A stretch of DNA of 64,000 nucleotides from Flavobacterium gelidilacus DSM 15343. Lineage in GTDB: Bacteria > Bacteroidota > Bacteroidia > Flavobacteriales > Flavobacteriaceae. The DNA is taken from assembly GCF_000422685.1 (NCBI RefSeq), contig NZ_AUGN01000010.1:1-64000 (forward strand), given 5' to 3'. The translations under genes were made by a program, and so were the position numbers. Positions 1 to 8,490 of this stretch are shown here, in pieces (position 1 is the first letter of the stretch; every line of letters starts with the position of its first letter). The notes beneath the pieces are model-generated. The model was given only the letters and a program-made list of their open reading frames with translations, made no database searches and was not told the DNA's origin.

Positions 1-860
1 CCACAAGTTTCTCCTAAAGATACAGTACAAAAGTTAAATGGACCTACCCATTGACTATTTGTTCCCGATGTACATTTTGCTCTAACATAAAAATCATAAC
101 ATGTTCCTTGTGTTAAGCCCGTTACTGGGTAAGGATTAGAACTAACTAGTGTTCCTGTTCCTGTTGGTGTTGCTCCTGTACCTACAATTTCAACTTCCCA
201 TTGAGAAGCTCCACTTGGATTATCCCAGCCTAAAGTTGCTCCTGTTAATGTTGCGTTAGTTGCTGTTTGAACTGTCGGATCTAAACATTGTTCTACAATG
301 CTAACATCATCAACAATCCAACGGTCACCATTGTCATTTGTCATTACAAAGGCCACATAAACTTGTTGTCCTACGTAAGCCGCTGGAAATTGAACTACTT
401 TCTCTTCACAAACATCATAAACAGCATTCAATTCTGTTTCATTCCATGTCTGAATAGTCGTAAATGAACCCGCATTTGTTTGAGAAGTAAGTGATACTCT
501 TATAGTATAAACACTCCCAAAATTAGCAGCTAAAGTTTGTTTTGTAGAAAAATGCAATTGACCATTTGCTGGTACTGTAGATAAGGGAGTCACTAACCAA
601 TCTTCTGCAAAAGTTCCATCGGTAACATTTTCTCTATTTAAATAAGCAGAACGCCCATTACAAGAATTTGGTGCCGGAATCACTCCCCAAGATTGAGCAG
701 TTCCTATTCCATTATCAAAAACCTTCCAGTTTCCTGAGGTTAAAGCCCAGTTTCCTGTGGTTAAATTTGGGGTGGTTGTTCCTTCAAAATCTTCTATTAG
801 CTGCGAATAACTAATAAAAGAGAAGAACAACATCACAAAAAGTAAAGTAATTTTTTTCAT
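1..860 (-). CDS. Secreted multidomain surface protein with fibronectin type III region, partial (C-terminus outside window)
   Basis: The reading frame is open from an ATG at 860 to the left edge, so about 286 N-terminal residues are visible. It begins with a Sec signal peptide (MKKITLLFVMLFF, cleavage near SYSQ). The segment that follows, starting IEDFEG and containing GNWKVFDNG, resembles the choice-of-anchor J / cleaved adhesin lectin-like domain of Bacteroidota surface proteins. From about residue 190 a fibronectin type III-like module follows (ATLGWDNPSGASQWEVE, then FYVRAKC). Such proteins usually end in a T9SS sorting tail, but that end lies outside the window. The likely role is a surface-exposed or released adhesin or binding protein; the ligand is unknown. 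Domain assignment is from pattern memory. Confidence 0.8.
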   Translation of the reverse strand, partial: MKKITLLFVMLFFSFISYSQLIEDFEGTTTPNLTTGNWALTSGNWKVFDNGIGTAQSWGVIPAPNSCNGRSAYLNRENVTDGTFAEDWLVTPLSTVPANGQLHFSTKQTLAANFGSVYTIRVSLTSQTNAGSFTTIQTWNETELNAVYDVCEEKVVQFPAAYVGQQVYVAFVMTNDNGDRWIVDDVSIVEQCLDPTVQTATNATLTGATLGWDNPSGASQWEVEIVGTGATPTGTGTLVSSNPYPVTGLTQGTCYDFYVRAKCTSGTNSQWVGPFNFCTVSLGETC

Positions 861-1018
861 TGTTTATAATTTGTTTGGTTTGATTTAGATTCCCAAGTTA
901 AGAAAATATTAACAAAATGTAATTAATTAATAGTGGAAATAACAATTTTAAGTGTAGATGTTATATTTTTAAATGTGTGTTTAAAGGTTGTAGAACAAGC
1001 TTTAATGAAAAACTTTTA

Positions 1019-1026
1019 TATATTTG
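1019..1026 (+). promoter_or_regulatory. -7 element (TATATTTG) upstream of the LpxH-type gene
   Basis: The octamer matches the Bacteroidota primary sigma factor -7 consensus TAnnTTTG. It lies 24 bases before the TTG start at 1051. No convincing -33 TTG was found at the expected spacing. Confidence 0.4.
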
Positions 1027-1050
1027 ACAAGAAAAAAATAAGCACACAAC

Positions 1051-1797
1051 TTGAAAACAAAAATATATTTTGCCTCCGACCAACATTTTGGAGCACCAAC
1101 ACCTGAATTAAGTTTTCCAAGAGAACAAAAATTTGTTGCATGGCTGGATGAAGTTAAAAAAGATGCAGATGCTATTTTTCTTTTAGGTGATTTATTTGAC
1201 TTTTGGTTTGAATACAAAACTGTAGTCCCAAAAGGGTTTGTTCGTGTTTTAGGTAAATTAGCTGAAATAAGAGATTCTGGAATTCCAATATATTTTTTTG
1301 TTGGTAATCACGATTTATGGATGCACGATTATTTTGAAAAAGAATTAAACATTCCTGTTTATCATGATAATAAAGAATTTACATTTAACAATAAAACTTT
1401 TTTAATTGGTCATGGAGATGGTAAAGGACCAGGAGACAAAGGCTACAAACGCATGAAACGTGTATTTACAAATCCGTTTTCTAAATGGATTTTTCGTTGG
1501 CTACATCCTGATATTGGTGTAAAATTAGCCCAATATCTATCGGTAAAAAACAAACTAATTTCTGGAGATGAGGATGTAAAATTTTTAGGTGAAGAAAACG
1601 AGTGGTTAGTTCTTTATGCCAAACGCAAATTAGAAACTAAACATTATGATTATTTCATTTTTGGTCATAGACACTTACCTATGATTATTGATGTTGGAGA
1701 AAATTCTAAATACGCAAATCTTGGCGATTGGATTGGCTATTTTACTTACGGAGTTTTTGATGGGGAAACTTTTGAATTAAAGAAGTTCGAGAATTAA
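1051..1797 (+). CDS. lpxH: UDP-2,3-diacylglucosamine diphosphatase (LpxH-type metallophosphoesterase)
   Basis: This is a calcineurin-like phosphoesterase of 248 residues. All five metal-binding blocks are present: D10-x-H12, GDLFDFW with D47, GNHD at 85-88, GHGD with H121, and GHRH with H206 and H208. This set and the length fit LpxH, which hydrolyses UDP-2,3-diacylglucosamine to lipid X in lipid A synthesis on the inner face of the cytoplasmic membrane. The start is a TTG at 1051: no ATG occurs in frame before residue 91, the D10 motif needs this N-terminus, and a -7 element lies just upstream. The gene converges on the MFS gene, and the two share four bases at their stops. A related phosphoesterase with another substrate cannot be excluded. 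Confidence 0.85.
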   Translation: MKTKIYFASDQHFGAPTPELSFPREQKFVAWLDEVKKDADAIFLLGDLFDFWFEYKTVVPKGFVRVLGKLAEIRDSGIPIYFFVGNHDLWMHDYFEKELNIPVYHDNKEFTFNNKTFLIGHGDGKGPGDKGYKRMKRVFTNPFSKWIFRWLHPDIGVKLAQYLSVKNKLISGDEDVKFLGEENEWLVLYAKRKLETKHYDYFIFGHRHLPMIIDVGENSKYANLGDWIGYFTYGVFDGETFELKKFEN

Positions 1798-3062
1798 TTC
1801 TCATTCTCCAAATCCTCTACGTCTTTTTCTAAATCAAGTTTTCTGAAATTTGGCAAAGCGAAACTTGTAAAAGTAACAGTCAATAAAGTCATAACACCTC
1901 CAAAAACAACTGCATTTACAACACCCATTAATTTTGCGGTTAATCCACTTTCAAAAGCACCTAATTCATTAGAAGAACCAACAAAAATTGAATTCACAGA
2001 CGCAACTCTTCCTCTCATGTGATCTGGTGTGTGTAATTGTAGAATTGTATTTCGAATTACAACTGAAACTCCATCAAAAACACCACTTAAAAACATCGCT
2101 AAAACGGAAATCCAAAAAACTTCAGACAAACCAAAGACTATAATACAAATTCCGAACATAAAAATTGCTCCTAATAATTTGATTCCAGCTTTTCTATTTA
2201 AGGAAATATAAGCAGAAAACAACATCATCAAGAAAGAACCTAAAGCCGGTGCTGCTCTTAAAACTCCAAATCCTTCTGAACCTACTTTTAAAATATCTTG
2301 AGCAAAAATAGGCAACAAAGCTACTGCTCCACCAAATAAAACTGCAATCATATCTAAAGAAATTGCTCCTAAAATTTTCTTGTTAGAAAAGACAAAATTC
2401 AAACCTTCTTTCAAACTTTTGAAAATAGGCTCTCCGATTTTAGGATTTAGGATAGGTTTTCTTTCAATTTTTGATAACATAAGTAAAGCCATAATTGAAA
2501 AAGCAAACACTAAACATAAAGACCAATGCACTCCAATAAAACTGATTGAAACTCCTGCCAAAGCTGGTCCAAACATTGAGGCTAATTGCCAAGTAGAACT
2601 ACTCCAAGTTGCAGCATTTGGATAGACTTTTTTTGGAACAATTAAAGACAATAACGAAAAAATTGTTGGTCCTAAAAAAGAACGAACCAATCCCCCTAAA
2701 AAAACTAAAGCATAAACAGTATACAAGATTGTATTTAAGGATAAATCCTTAGTAAACTGTGGAACAGTTATTAAAAACAATCCTAAACTTACTACCGAAA
2801 AACCAAGAATACATTTGACTAATAATTTTTTCTTTTCGCTTTGATCCACAATATGGCCAGCAAATAAAGCCATAGAAACAGCTGGAATAATTTCCATTAA
2901 ACCTATAATCCCTAATGATAAAGGATCTTTCGTTAAACTATAAACTTCCCATTCGATAATTACGAATTGCATCGACCAAGCAAAAACCATAGCAAATCGC
3001 ATGAAAAGGAAAAAATTAAATTCTTTATATCGTAAAGCAGCGTAAGGATCTTTTTTTGCCAT
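1794..3062 (-). CDS. MFS transporter, EntS-like exporter family
   Basis: This 422-residue integral membrane protein has about twelve hydrophobic segments. The loop between helices 2 and 3 carries the MFS signature region (GHIVDQSEKKKLL). A long central cytoplasmic loop (IERKPILNPKIGEPIFKSL) separates the two six-helix halves. The sequence around FMRFAMVFAWSMQFVIIEWE and the loop PDHMRGRVASVNSIF resemble the MFS_3 / enterobactin-exporter-like group. It probably exports a small hydrophobic molecule or drug by proton antiport; the substrate cannot be read from the sequence. Start ATG at 3062. RecJ lies 32 bases upstream in the same orientation, so the two may be co-transcribed. Confidence 0.8.
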   Translation of the reverse strand: MAKKDPYAALRYKEFNFFLFMRFAMVFAWSMQFVIIEWEVYSLTKDPLSLGIIGLMEIIPAVSMALFAGHIVDQSEKKKLLVKCILGFSVVSLGLFLITVPQFTKDLSLNTILYTVYALVFLGGLVRSFLGPTIFSLLSLIVPKKVYPNAATWSSSTWQLASMFGPALAGVSISFIGVHWSLCLVFAFSIMALLMLSKIERKPILNPKIGEPIFKSLKEGLNFVFSNKKILGAISLDMIAVLFGGAVALLPIFAQDILKVGSEGFGVLRAAPALGSFLMMLFSAYISLNRKAGIKLLGAIFMFGICIIVFGLSEVFWISVLAMFLSGVFDGVSVVIRNTILQLHTPDHMRGRVASVNSIFVGSSNELGAFESGLTAKLMGVVNAVVFGGVMTLLTVTFTSFALPNFRKLDLEKDVEDLENEN

Positions 3063-3094
3063 AATATTTTCAGTGAAAGCTGAAATCTTTTGAG

Positions 3095-4792
3095 TTAACT
3101 ATCAATTCTTAAATCTCGTAATCTTAATTGTAAACTTACATTTCCGTTCCATTCATTTTCTTCAATAGAATAAACCACATCAAAAGGGTTAAAATTTTTA
3201 GTCAATTCTAATTTATCTCCTAAACCAAAACCAATCGCTGCAATTCTTTCTGAATTTTGTTGTTTTATAAACAAGCGTAAATGCTCATCCTCTTTTCCCA
3301 TTGGTTTTCCATGACCTGTATCAGTAACATTTTTTGTTAAGAAAATTGGATGCATGTTTTGTGGACCAAAAGGTTCAAACTGATCTAAAATGCGTACAAA
3401 TTTCGGATTAATTTCTGAAAAATCAAGTTCAGCATCAATAGAAATTTCAGGAATTAACAAATCAGGATGAATGGTTTCTTTCACTATTTTCTCAAAAGCA
3501 TTTTTGAAATTTTTGTAGTTTTCCACTTTCAAAGTCATTCCAGCAGCGTACATGTGTCCTCCAAATTGCTCTAAATGTTCCGAACAAGCTTCTAAAGCAT
3601 TATACACATCAAAATCTTTGACAGAACGTGCCGAAGCCGCTAATTTATCTCCACTTTTTGTAAAAACCACAGTAGGTCGATAATGTTTTTCAATCAATCT
3701 TGAAGCTACAATTCCGATTACACCTTTGTGCCAATCTTCTTGATAAACTACTGTTGAAACACGATTTTCTTCTTGATTTTCTTGAATTTGACGTAATGCT
3801 TCTTTAGTAATTTGTTTATCTAAACCTCGTCTATCGGTGTTAAATTCTTCAATTTCTGCAGCAAATTCTGTGGCTTGCTCTAGATTAAATTCAGTTAACA
3901 ACTGAACCGCATAATTTCCGTGTTTTATTCTTCCTGCAGCATTTATTCTTGGTGCAACTACGAAAACTACATCTGTAATTGTTAATGTTTTCTTTTTTAT
4001 ATTTTGAATTAAAGCTTGAATTCCAGGTCTAGGATTTGAATTGATAATTTCCAATCCAAATTTAGCTAAAACACGATTTTCTCCAGTCATTGGAACAATA
4101 TCAGCTGCAATTGCTGTTGCAACTAAATCCAAATAAGGTAAGAAATCTTGAATCGTTTGATTTCTATTTTGACCTAAAGCTTGAATTAATTTGAACCCAA
4201 CTCCACAACCGCATAATTCGTCATAAGGATAGAAACAATCTTCACGTTTGGGATCTAAAACTGCAATTGCTTTTGGTAAAACATTTCCTGGTCGGTGATG
4301 ATCGCAAATTATAAAATCGATTCCTTTTTTATTGGCATAATCAATATGATCGATTGATTTTATACCGCAATCTAAAGCAATTATTAGTGAAATTCCGTTG
4401 TCTTCTGCGTAATCTATTCCTTTAAAAGATATTCCGTAACCTTCATCATACCTATCTGGAATATAAGTATCAACATTTGGATAAATAGTTTTTAGATAAC
4501 TAGAAACTAAGGAAACAGCCGTTGTTCCATCGACATCATAATCTCCGAAAACCAAGATATTTTCTTCGTTTATAATGGCTTTTTCGATTCGATTTATGGC
4601 CAAATCCATATCTTTCATTAAATAAGGATCGTGTAAATCTTCTAAAGAAGGTCGGAAAAAAGTCTTGGCTTGTTCAAAGGTTTCGATACCTCTTTGGACT
4701 AATAAAGTAGCAATAATTTCATCTACTTGAAGTTCATTTTGCAGTTGCTGAACTTTTTGTTTTTCTGGCTTAGATTTTAAGTTCCATCTCAT
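3095..4792 (-). CDS. recJ: Single-stranded-DNA-specific exonuclease RecJ
   Basis: RecJ is a DHH-family 5'-3' exonuclease acting on single-stranded DNA in recombination and mismatch repair. The visible motifs are DYDVDGT at 84-90 (motif I), ALDCG near 139-143, DHHRPG at 164-169 (the DHH motif) and a DHHA1-type C-terminal region with GGHMYAAGM. A final OB-like domain contains FEPFGPQNMHP. The length of 565 residues matches bacterial RecJ. Start ATG at 4792, followed by a basic, Lys-rich N-terminus. The 97 bases up to the HopJ gene hold only a near-palindrome (4817-4833) without a T-run. Confidence 0.95.
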   Translation of the reverse strand: MRWNLKSKPEKQKVQQLQNELQVDEIIATLLVQRGIETFEQAKTFFRPSLEDLHDPYLMKDMDLAINRIEKAIINEENILVFGDYDVDGTTAVSLVSSYLKTIYPNVDTYIPDRYDEGYGISFKGIDYAEDNGISLIIALDCGIKSIDHIDYANKKGIDFIICDHHRPGNVLPKAIAVLDPKREDCFYPYDELCGCGVGFKLIQALGQNRNQTIQDFLPYLDLVATAIAADIVPMTGENRVLAKFGLEIINSNPRPGIQALIQNIKKKTLTITDVVFVVAPRINAAGRIKHGNYAVQLLTEFNLEQATEFAAEIEEFNTDRRGLDKQITKEALRQIQENQEENRVSTVVYQEDWHKGVIGIVASRLIEKHYRPTVVFTKSGDKLAASARSVKDFDVYNALEACSEHLEQFGGHMYAAGMTLKVENYKNFKNAFEKIVKETIHPDLLIPEISIDAELDFSEINPKFVRILDQFEPFGPQNMHPIFLTKNVTDTGHGKPMGKEDEHLRLFIKQQNSERIAAIGFGLGDKLELTKNFNPFDVVYSIEENEWNGNVSLQLRLRDLRIDS

Positions 4793-4889
4793 TTTGTGAA
4801 AATTAGAAGTTAGAATTCTGAATTTAAAATTCAGTTGTTATGGCGTATATAATTGAAATACAAATGTATAAATAATTTTAATTCAAAAA

Positions 4890-5234
4890 CTAATTATTTT
4901 TTTTGTCGAGAGCATTTTCTTCAAAAGAAATAGCTTCCCAACCAAATTGCATGAAGTTTCTAATATTTTGATGATCGTCTTCTTTTGGAGTTGCTAAGAC
5001 TTTTTGATAATGTTCCCCAAACAAAAATAGTGTTTCAGTTGAACTCAAATTAAGCATTTTTGCAAATGAAAACACTTTACAAGAACCATTATTTGTGTTT
5101 GCTTCATTAATTACGTTTCCGTTTATAAACTTTGTAGGTATAAAATTATATGAACCATCAATTGTTTCTAAAACGTCTGAAAAAATTAGAACTTCAGCTT
5201 GTTTTACTTTATCTATTAATTCTAAAACTGTCAT
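4890..5234 (-). CDS. HopJ-family protein (PF08888-like), function unknown
   Basis: This small soluble protein of 114 residues resembles the HopJ family, with IPTKFINGNVINEANTN near the N-terminus and RNFMQFGWEAISFEENAL near the C-terminus. The family was named after a Pseudomonas type III effector but occurs in many free-living bacteria without a type III system, so an effector role is not implied. It starts two bases after the OsmC stop codon and is probably the last gene of an operon (small membrane protein, OsmC, HopJ). The context suggests a stress-related role, but there is no direct evidence. Confidence 0.75.
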   Translation of the reverse strand: MTVLELIDKVKQAEVLIFSDVLETIDGSYNFIPTKFINGNVINEANTNNGSCKVFSFAKMLNLSSTETLFLFGEHYQKVLATPKEDDHQNIRNFMQFGWEAISFEENALDKKNN

Positions 5235-5236
5235 TT

Positions 5237-5662
5237 TTATTTATTATGAAATAAGATTTTCACCTCAACTTTTGCAAACTTTCTGAACATTTCTAGAACG
5301 CCACAGTATTTTTCAACCGATAAATCAACAGCTCTTTTTAAGCGATCTTCGTTTAAATTTGAACCATAGAAATGATATTCAAGTGTGACTTCATCATAGG
5401 TTTTTGGATCTTCTTCTGTTAAATTGGCAGTTGTTTCAATTTTGAAATCATCTACTTCTAACTTCATTTTTTCAATTAAAGATGCTACGTCTAAGCCCGA
5501 ACATCCTGCTAAGGCAGACAACATTAAGGCTTTGGGTCTAAAACCTGCTCCTTCACCTCCATTTTCTTCTCCAGCGTTAATTAATAAGGTTTCTCCACTA
5601 GGATTTGTTGATTCGAATTGCATTTTTCCTTTCCAGGTTGTAGTTGTATTGTGTGTTGACAT
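5237..5662 (-). CDS. OsmC/Ohr family peroxiredoxin-like protein
   Basis: At 141 residues this is the usual OsmC size. Both redox cysteines are present: one in SALAGCSGLDV (near residue 54) and one in VEKYCGVLEMF (near residue 119). OsmC/Ohr proteins form intertwined dimers that reduce organic hydroperoxides with thiols. The spacing of the second cysteine fits the OsmC/YhfA side of the family better than Ohr. The gene sits between a small membrane protein (21 bases upstream) and HopJ (2 bases downstream), so the three are likely one transcript. The substrate is not determined. Confidence 0.9.
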   Translation of the reverse strand: MSTHNTTTTWKGKMQFESTNPSGETLLINAGEENGGEGAGFRPKALMLSALAGCSGLDVASLIEKMKLEVDDFKIETTANLTEEDPKTYDEVTLEYHFYGSNLNEDRLKRAVDLSVEKYCGVLEMFRKFAKVEVKILFHNK

Positions 5663-5683
5663 ATTGTTATTTAAAATTTATTA

Positions 5684-5983
5684 TTAAGCCATTGAACATC
5701 CTTTACATTGAATACTAAATATTTTCGGAAGCCATAAAATTATGTTTATTCCAAATAAAAACAAGAAATAAACTGATTCATTTCGTTTTTTTCTTAAAAA
5801 TAATAAGAGAGAAATAAAACATAAAAACAGAGCAAGAAAAAGTAATGCAATAGTACAATAATCAGCATTAGTTGTATGATTGTTTACTGATTCTTGAATG
5901 TAATTAATAATTACAAAATAAATAAAAGTATTAATTGCAATGATAGAAAAAACAAAAACTGATATACTTTTATATATCTTCAT
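5684..5983 (-). CDS. Small membrane protein with a C-terminal Cys pair, function unknown
   Basis: I do not recognise this 99-residue protein. It has three hydrophobic stretches that should span the membrane (about residues 7-29, 45-64 and 72-89), separated by a short loop with NNHTTNADYC and a basic RKKRNE turn. It ends in QCKGCSMA, a CxxC pair that could bind metal or form a disulfide. It begins the operon with the OsmC and HopJ genes, which suggests an envelope or redox-stress setting. Confidence 0.65.
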   Translation of the reverse strand: MKIYKSISVFVFSIIAINTFIYFVIINYIQESVNNHTTNADYCTIALLFLALFLCFISLLLFLRKKRNESVYFLFLFGINIILWLPKIFSIQCKGCSMA

Positions 5984-6028
5984 TGAAATTAATATTTCTG
6001 ATTACTAAAAAAAACTGAACACTGAGCA

Positions 6029-6700
6029 CTATTTCTTCCCCCCAACAACCACAACAATCTCACCTTTTGCAGGTTTTGCTTCAAAATGTTTTAAAACTTC
6101 TTCAGCTGTTCCTCTAACGGTTTCTTCATGTAATTTGGATAATTCTCTTGAAACCGAAATTGGTCTATCTGCGCCAAAATACTGCACATAATCAGCTAAA
6201 GTTTTGTTTAATTTATGAGGAGAAACGTAAAAAATCATGGTTCTAGTTTCGTTTTCTAAAGCTAAAAAACGAGTTTGTCTTCCTTTTTTATCAGGCAAAA
6301 AACCTTCAAAAACGAATTTATCATTGGGCAAACCACTATTGACCAAAGCTGGTACAAAAGCTGTTGCTCCAGGTAAACATTCTACTTCAATTTTATGTTC
6401 TACACAAGCTCTTGTTAGTAAAAAACCTGGATCAGAAATAGCCGGTGTTCCTGCATCACTGATTAAAGCAATGTTTTCTCCGGCTTCCAATCTTTTGATA
6501 ATATTTTCAACAGTTTTGTGCTCATTGTGCATGTGATGACTGTGCATGTGCGTAGCAATCTCGAAATGCTTCATCAATTTTCCACTAGTACGCGTGTCTT
6601 CCGCTAAAATTAAATCGACTTCTTTTAGAACTCTAATCGCTCTAAAAGTCATGTCTTCAAGGTTTCCAATTGGTGTTGGCACAAGGAATAATTTTCCCAT
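6029..6700 (-). CDS. rsmI: 16S rRNA (cytidine(1402)-2'-O)-methyltransferase RsmI
   Basis: RsmI methylates the ribose of C1402 in the 30S decoding centre using S-adenosylmethionine. The tetrapyrrole-methylase fold motifs are clear: LFLVPTPIGNLEDMTFRA at the N-terminus, LAEDTRTSGKL, then ALISDAGTPAISDPG for the SAM site and EVECLPGATAFVPALVNSG. The length of 223 residues is at the short end because the C-terminal domain of the E. coli protein is reduced, as is common in Bacteroidota. It follows the acidic protein gene by 18 bases and is probably co-transcribed with it. Confidence 0.95.
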   Translation of the reverse strand: MGKLFLVPTPIGNLEDMTFRAIRVLKEVDLILAEDTRTSGKLMKHFEIATHMHSHHMHNEHKTVENIIKRLEAGENIALISDAGTPAISDPGFLLTRACVEHKIEVECLPGATAFVPALVNSGLPNDKFVFEGFLPDKKGRQTRFLALENETRTMIFYVSPHKLNKTLADYVQYFGADRPISVSRELSKLHEETVRGTAEEVLKHFEAKPAKGEIVVVVGGKK

Positions 6701-6718
6701 TTTTATTCTTTATACGAT

Positions 6719-7792
6719 TTAATTGAATTTTTTCTCTACAATTTCTAGAAAACGGGTTTCATATTCTTCTTGACCTTCCCAGTTTTTATAATCTGGTTTT
6801 ACAAAATCAATAATAAATGAGCTTGCTTCATCAAAAGAATCAAAAGTATTTAATTGAGAAATAACACGATTAAAGTCATCGGCACTTCCTCCAAACAGCT
6901 TTTTCTCAAAAGCAATTCTATCATTTAATCCAAAACTTATTCCACTGGTTAATCTATCGTTTAACGATTTCGATTTCACCTCTTGTTTATCTGTACTTTG
7001 AGTAGTAAAACTAAATTCTTCTTTCTTCTCAGGAATTGGTAATTCGTTAGCTCTTTCAAGAATAACATCAGCCGCTTTCTCTACAACTTCATTTTTTTCT
7101 TCTAGAATTTCTTCTTTTCTTTCAAAAACTAAATCTGCTGCTTGTTCCACTTCTTTCGGAGTATCTTCAACTCTAACAAATTCAGGGTCTTTGTAGGATT
7201 CCCCTAATAAATCTTCAAATGCAATTTGTTGAGAGGCATTTGGTTTTTTGACTTCAAAAGTTTCTATAGCTGCAGGAATACTATCTGAAACATTCTTTTT
7301 ATTAGACATTTCAGAAACTATTCTATTGATATCTTCTGCGGTTGCGTAAACATCTTCTTTAACTGGTGTAACATTTTCAGAAACAACTGCTTCTTCAATA
7401 ACTTTTTCTGAAACAACCTCTTCTGCCACAATTTCTTCCTTTACAGGTTCTTCCGGTACGATTTCTTCAGCTTGAACTTCTATGGGTTGTTCAATTTCCT
7501 CAATAATTGGTTCTTCATTTACATCCGATTGAACTACTTCAGCTACTTTTTCTTCTAAATCTGTGGTCTCAACAGCAGCAATAATTGTCATTTGCTCTAG
7601 TTTTTCTTCTAATTGCTCTTTAGAAATATCATTTTTTAAGGTTTCAAAATTTTCTTCATAAAAGCGCAAAACCGTTAATTGTTCATACAATTTTTTGGCT
7701 TCTCGCTGTAAAAGCACAGTTTCTGAACGATTTTTTAGTTTTAAAACTCGGTGTGCGATGCTTATTAATTCGCCTTCTAGCTTTTTCTTCAT
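6719..7792 (-). CDS. Acidic protein with a low-complexity linker and a well-defined C-terminal domain, function unknown
   Basis: This 357-residue cytoplasmic protein falls into three parts. Residues 1-75 are charged and helical (RVLKLKNRSETVLLQREAKKL). Residues about 75-260 are an acidic, Val/Glu-rich stretch with repeated EE/EV units and low complexity, likely disordered. The last 80 residues form a compact-looking domain with GLNDRIAFEKKLFGGS, FNRVISQLNTF and KPDYKNWEG. From memory, that tail is conserved among flavobacteria without a known function. There is no signal peptide. It is transcribed ahead of rsmI. A TATTTTTG element (7860-7853, minus strand) lies 60 bases before the start. Confidence 0.75.
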   Translation of the reverse strand: MKKKLEGELISIAHRVLKLKNRSETVLLQREAKKLYEQLTVLRFYEENFETLKNDISKEQLEEKLEQMTIIAAVETTDLEEKVAEVVQSDVNEEPIIEEIEQPIEVQAEEIVPEEPVKEEIVAEEVVSEKVIEEAVVSENVTPVKEDVYATAEDINRIVSEMSNKKNVSDSIPAAIETFEVKKPNASQQIAFEDLLGESYKDPEFVRVEDTPKEVEQAADLVFERKEEILEEKNEVVEKAADVILERANELPIPEKKEEFSFTTQSTDKQEVKSKSLNDRLTSGISFGLNDRIAFEKKLFGGSADDFNRVISQLNTFDSFDEASSFIIDFVKPDYKNWEGQEEYETRFLEIVEKKFN

Positions 7793-7834
7793 AACTTTAT
7801 AGAATAGAATAGAGTTTATAGATGATTTTTTTGA

Positions 7835-7860
7835 TAAATTTGTTTCTGATTACAAAAATA
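7835..7860. promoter_or_regulatory. Divergent -7 elements between the acidic protein gene and tdk
   Basis: TAAATTTG at 7835-7842 points right toward tdk (start 7896). CAAAAATA at 7853-7860 reads TATTTTTG on the minus strand and points left toward the gene starting at 7792. Both match TAnnTTTG. Neither has a clear -33 partner. Confidence 0.4.
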
Positions 7861-7895
7861 AAAGAATTTAGTATTAATCGTCCGAAATATACAAA

Positions 7896-8489
7896 ATGTT
7901 TCTCGAAAACACCGTAAATCAACAAGAACAATTTGGTTGGATTGAAGTAATTTGTGGCTCTATGTTCTCTGGTAAAACAGAAGAGTTAATTAGACGTCTC
8001 AAAAGAGCTCAATTTGCCAAACAAAAAGTTGAAATTTTTAAGCCCGCAATAGACACTCGCTATCATGAAGAAATGGTTGTTTCCCATGATTCAAACGAGA
8101 TTCGTTCTACACCTGTTCCTGCTGCCGAAAACATTAGAATTTTGGCACAAGGTTGTGATGTAGTTGGTATTGATGAAGCTCAATTTTTTGACGATGAAAT
8201 TATAGCCATTTGCAATGATCTCGCTAATAGTGGCATTCGTGTTATTGTTGCTGGACTTGATATGGATTTTAAAGGAAATCCTTTTGGACCTATGCCTGCC
8301 TTAATGGCGACAGCAGAATATGTAACAAAAGTTCACGCCGTTTGTACGCGTACAGGAAATTTGGCTAACTACAGTTTTAGAAAATCTGAAAGTGATAAAT
8401 TAGTTATGCTAGGAGAAACTGAAGAATATGAACCTTTGAGTAGAGCAGCATTCTACAAAGCTATGAAAGAAAATAAAGAAAATCATTAA
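7896..8489 (+). CDS. tdk: Thymidine kinase, class II
   Basis: This salvage enzyme phosphorylates thymidine with ATP. The P-loop is [10 protein letters not shown] (residues 21-30), the DEAQFF motif carries the catalytic Glu, and the thymidine-binding lasso lies in the C-terminal third ([10 protein letters not shown], then [10 protein letters not shown]). It is 197 residues long, normal for the class. The four zinc-binding cysteines of human-type TK1 are mostly missing here: only one Cys remains in the first pair (VCTRT), and the second pair is Ser and Ala ([11 protein letters not shown]). The gene is followed after one base by the murF/alr fusion, so the two form an operon. Confidence 0.95.
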   Translation: MFLENTVNQQEQFGWIEVICGSMFSGKTEELIRRLKRAQFAKQKVEIFKPAIDTRYHEEMVVSHDSNEIRSTPVPAAENIRILAQGCDVVGIDEAQFFDDEIIAICNDLANSGIRVIVAGLDMDFKGNPFGPMPALMATAEYVTKVHAVCTRTGNLANYSFRKSESDKLVMLGETEEYEPLSRAAFYKAMKENKENH

Positions 8490-8490
8490 C

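Noticed and set aside
1002..1217. Minus-strand frame of 71 residues over the start of the LpxH-type gene
   Set aside because: It lies antisense to a gene with complete catalytic motifs and has no recognisable protein features.
4817..4833. Near-palindrome CTGAATTTAAAATTCAG between recJ and the HopJ gene
   Set aside because: It is AT-rich and lacks a T-run, so it is too weak to call a terminator or operator.
4890..5234. Type III secretion effector role for the HopJ-like protein
   Set aside because: The family name is historical. No type III secretion genes are present and the context is an OsmC operon.
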